Assembly (NCBI GenBank): GCA_023391895.1
Contig: JAEWAC010000282.1
Location: 1 to 13,865 of the forward strand
From: Bacteroidota bacterium
GTDB taxonomy: Bacteria > Bacteroidota > Bacteroidia > Chitinophagales > Chitinophagaceae
DNA: 13,865 nt
Direction of reading: 5' to 3'
Part shown: piece after piece, positions 12,231 through 13,865 of the stretch
Layout: every line of letters starts with the position of its first letter
Numbering within the stretch: position 1 is the first letter of the stretch
The notes under the pieces: generated by a model
What the model saw: the letters and a program-made list of their open reading frames with translations, nothing else
Databases searched by the model: none
What the model was told of the DNA's origin: nothing
Position numbers and translations under genes: made by a program

Positions 12231-12452
12231 TTATACAGGTTTCATCAATACATCAACTGCATCCAGTAAACGGTATAAGATGAATTTCTTTTTATTTTCT
12301 TCTTCCTTATATTCTGGCTGGCAGTTGATCTGTGGATGTGTGAGGTTGAAATAACCTTCATCCGAGATTGACACTACGGTCTCCTGATAGGTATCATCAG
12401 AAAATTGCAGCTCGAGTCCCTTAGTAATCTTTTCAGGATCTACATAACTCAT
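12231..12452 (-). CDS. Small hypothetical protein, 73 residues
   Basis: The frame starts with ATG at 12452 and is acidic in its first half (MSYVDPEKITKGLELQFSDD, then YQETVVSISDEGYFNLTHPQ) with a lysine-rich turn (EEENKKKF) and a hydrophobic C-terminal helix (ILYRLLDAVDVLMKP). No signal peptide or membrane segment. The composition is convincingly protein-like and both ends are clean, so I think it is real, but I do not recognise a family. It stands alone between the MITE-like element and the oppositely oriented lipoprotein gene. The upstream bases contain a short inverted repeat (ACCCT ... AGGGT) ending at the start codon that could affect translation. Confidence 0.6.
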   Translation of the reverse strand: MSYVDPEKITKGLELQFSDDTYQETVVSISDEGYFNLTHPQINCQPEYKEEENKKKFILYRLLDAVDVLMKPV

Positions 12453-12717
12453 ACCCTTTTTAATTAGGGTAAATGATCAACATAGAAAAGGCTCAGTTCT
12501 ACAAAACTTCAAACATAAATTGTTCATCTTCTGCTACGGAATAAGTTAATTCTCTTCACTAAATGAAAGGTCCATTCCTATAGTGACATGGCATGGTTTT
12601 TAAAACTGTAAGAAACCTAAATCATGATCCCATCCTTTTAAGACGGCACTTACTCCTACCAAAAAACCGGCAACAAAACTGATCCACTCAATTGCTCACC
12701 TAAAACAACACCACAAC

Positions 12718-13815
12718 ATGAAAAAGTGCACTTTTGCCATTCTTTGTTTTGTATGGCTCACCTCCTGTAAGAAGGGAGAAACGCTGCCTGGCAGTGCTTT
12801 GGAACTTGTATTTGAAGACAGCACCTACCAGCTTACCGGAATCGCCAAGGAATCAAATAATGGACGACTGATCGTCAACTATCCTAGGTGGTCTTCCATA
12901 TACTTGTATGGCGTAGTACAAGCCCAGGGATTAACCGGAAAAATCCCTTATCCAAATGAACAGATGAACCAGTGGCAAACCGGTCAACCCGGGCAAAACA
13001 AATGGGTCTGTGTGCAATCTTCTTTCTTTGATGAAACCGGTGTGTTATGGATTCTCGATCCTGCAGCCCCCATGTTGCAAACCATCCAGGGAGGCGGGGC
13101 TAAACTGGTTAAAATGGATCCAATGACCAATACGGTAGTGCAAACTTATTTTTTTAATAACGTGGTGCCTGATACGGCTTACGTCAATGATGTGCGCATT
13201 GATGAGGGACGCCAGTTTGCCTATTTAACCGAATCCAAAGGTGGAGGTATCATTGTGGTCAACTTAAGCACGGGTGATATGCGGCGGGTATTAAGTACGC
13301 ATTACTCTACCAAATCTGACCCCAACTACCGTTATATCATCGATGGCCATGAACTCATGAAAAATGGCAGACCTGTCAAGTTCAATTCTGATGGCATCGC
13401 CTTGACACCCGATAAAGCATGGCTGTATTACAAGTCAGTTACCGATGATAAGCTCTATCGTATCAAAACGGAGTATTTGCGTGACTGGAAGCTTAGTGAT
13501 AGCGCCCTGGGGCAAAAAGTGCAGGACCTGGGTCATTATGCCTCTACCGATGGAATGATCTTCGATAAAGAAGGCAATCTCTACCTGGGAGATCCCCAGA
13601 CCTATCGCCTGCTGCGTATCGACCCTACATTACACATAACCACCGTGATTGCTGATCCAAGGTTGATCTGGCCCGACAGTTATGCCATTGCAGATGGATA
13701 TCTGTATGTCAGCTGTTCACAACTTCACAGACAACCCGAATACAATAACGGAGTCAATCGGCGGACTGGCCCTTACACCGTTTACCGTATTAAGCTCCCT
13801 GAAAATGGTCAGTAA
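12718..13815 (+). CDS. Major royal jelly protein (Yellow)-family lipoprotein
   Basis: The protein has 365 residues. Residues 1-17 form a lipoprotein signal (MKKCTFAILCFVWLTSC) with lipobox LTSC and Cys17 as the expected lipidated residue; the following KKGE disfavours simple soluble export. The rest fits the six-bladed propeller of the major royal jelly/Yellow family: LTGIAKESNNGRLIVNYPRW near the start, WILDPAAP, AKLVKMDPMTNTVVQTYFF, YVNDVRIDEGRQFAYLTES, FNSDGIALTPDKAWLYYKSV, and the final SYAIADGYLYVSCSQLHRQP. In bacteria the function is mostly unknown; the eukaryotic Yellow and L-dopachrome-converting members are the named relatives. Anchoring to the outer or inner membrane is inferred. 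It stands alone with no recognised promoter box. Confidence 0.93.
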   Translation: MKKCTFAILCFVWLTSCKKGETLPGSALELVFEDSTYQLTGIAKESNNGRLIVNYPRWSSIYLYGVVQAQGLTGKIPYPNEQMNQWQTGQPGQNKWVCVQSSFFDETGVLWILDPAAPMLQTIQGGGAKLVKMDPMTNTVVQTYFFNNVVPDTAYVNDVRIDEGRQFAYLTESKGGGIIVVNLSTGDMRRVLSTHYSTKSDPNYRYIIDGHELMKNGRPVKFNSDGIALTPDKAWLYYKSVTDDKLYRIKTEYLRDWKLSDSALGQKVQDLGHYASTDGMIFDKEGNLYLGDPQTYRLLRIDPTLHITTVIADPRLIWPDSYAIADGYLYVSCSQLHRQPEYNNGVNRRTGPYTVYRIKLPENGQ

Positions 13816-13865
13816 AAAAGTGGACTAAAAGAGTAGCAAATTAAGAGCGGGTTTCCATTCACTCA

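Noticed and set aside
1..13865. CRISPR array, tRNA, rRNA or retron
   Set aside because: No regularly spaced short direct repeats, no recognisable tRNA or rRNA sequence and no reverse-transcriptase gene were seen; the paired repeats here occur as dispersed copies.

Overview
The window looks like chromosomal DNA from a member of the Bacteroidota, most likely family Chitinophagaceae. This is an inference from protein style: an ECF sigma factor paired with a membrane protein that opens MELDNLK, a major-royal-jelly-family lipoprotein, and a four-gene redox cluster. TAnnTTTG-type promoter boxes sit a few bases before two genes. No database search was possible, so the taxonomy is provisional.

Layout. 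1-335 (-): 5' part of a dihydrofolate-reductase/RibD-C-like protein. 657-1746 (-): ECF sigma factor overlapping a four-helix membrane protein, probably its regulatory partner. 1747-2294: non-coding, with a 111-bp MITE-like element and interleaved inverted repeats. 2295-3365 (-): secreted ankyrin-repeat protein. 3366-6310: a decayed zone with a solitary hairpin repeat, two gene remnants, a complete but dead IS1182-type insertion sequence (inverted repeats and a 4-bp duplication visible) and a 111-bp inverted-repeat element. 6088-7430: an aldo/keto reductase bracketed by two direct copies of a roughly 117-bp two-hairpin repeat. 7518-7886 (-): remnant that looks like the N-terminus of an IS200/RAYT-type Y1 transposase joined to unrelated sequence.

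7913-11825 (+) is the orderly part: a Crp/Fnr-family regulator, a perfect FNR/CRP-type palindrome just behind it, then a Rossmann-fold protein, an Old Yellow Enzyme alkene reductase, a FrnE/DsbA-type thiol oxidoreductase and a short-chain dehydrogenase, closed by a rho-independent terminator. The cluster reads as a locally regulated response to electrophilic or redox stress. 11895-12196 is a MITE-like element whose two ends are inverted copies of a hairpin; that hairpin's loop recurs in the solitary hairpin at 3532-3581. The window ends with a small hypothetical gene (-) and a major-royal-jelly-family lipoprotein (+).

The most interesting layer is the intergenic one: several families of structured repeats (111-bp MITE, covarying double hairpins, shared-loop hairpins, 21-bp-arm element) lie around a dead IS and a likely RAYT remnant. 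This suggests a chromosome seeded by non-autonomous elements whose transposases have decayed here or lie elsewhere in the genome.
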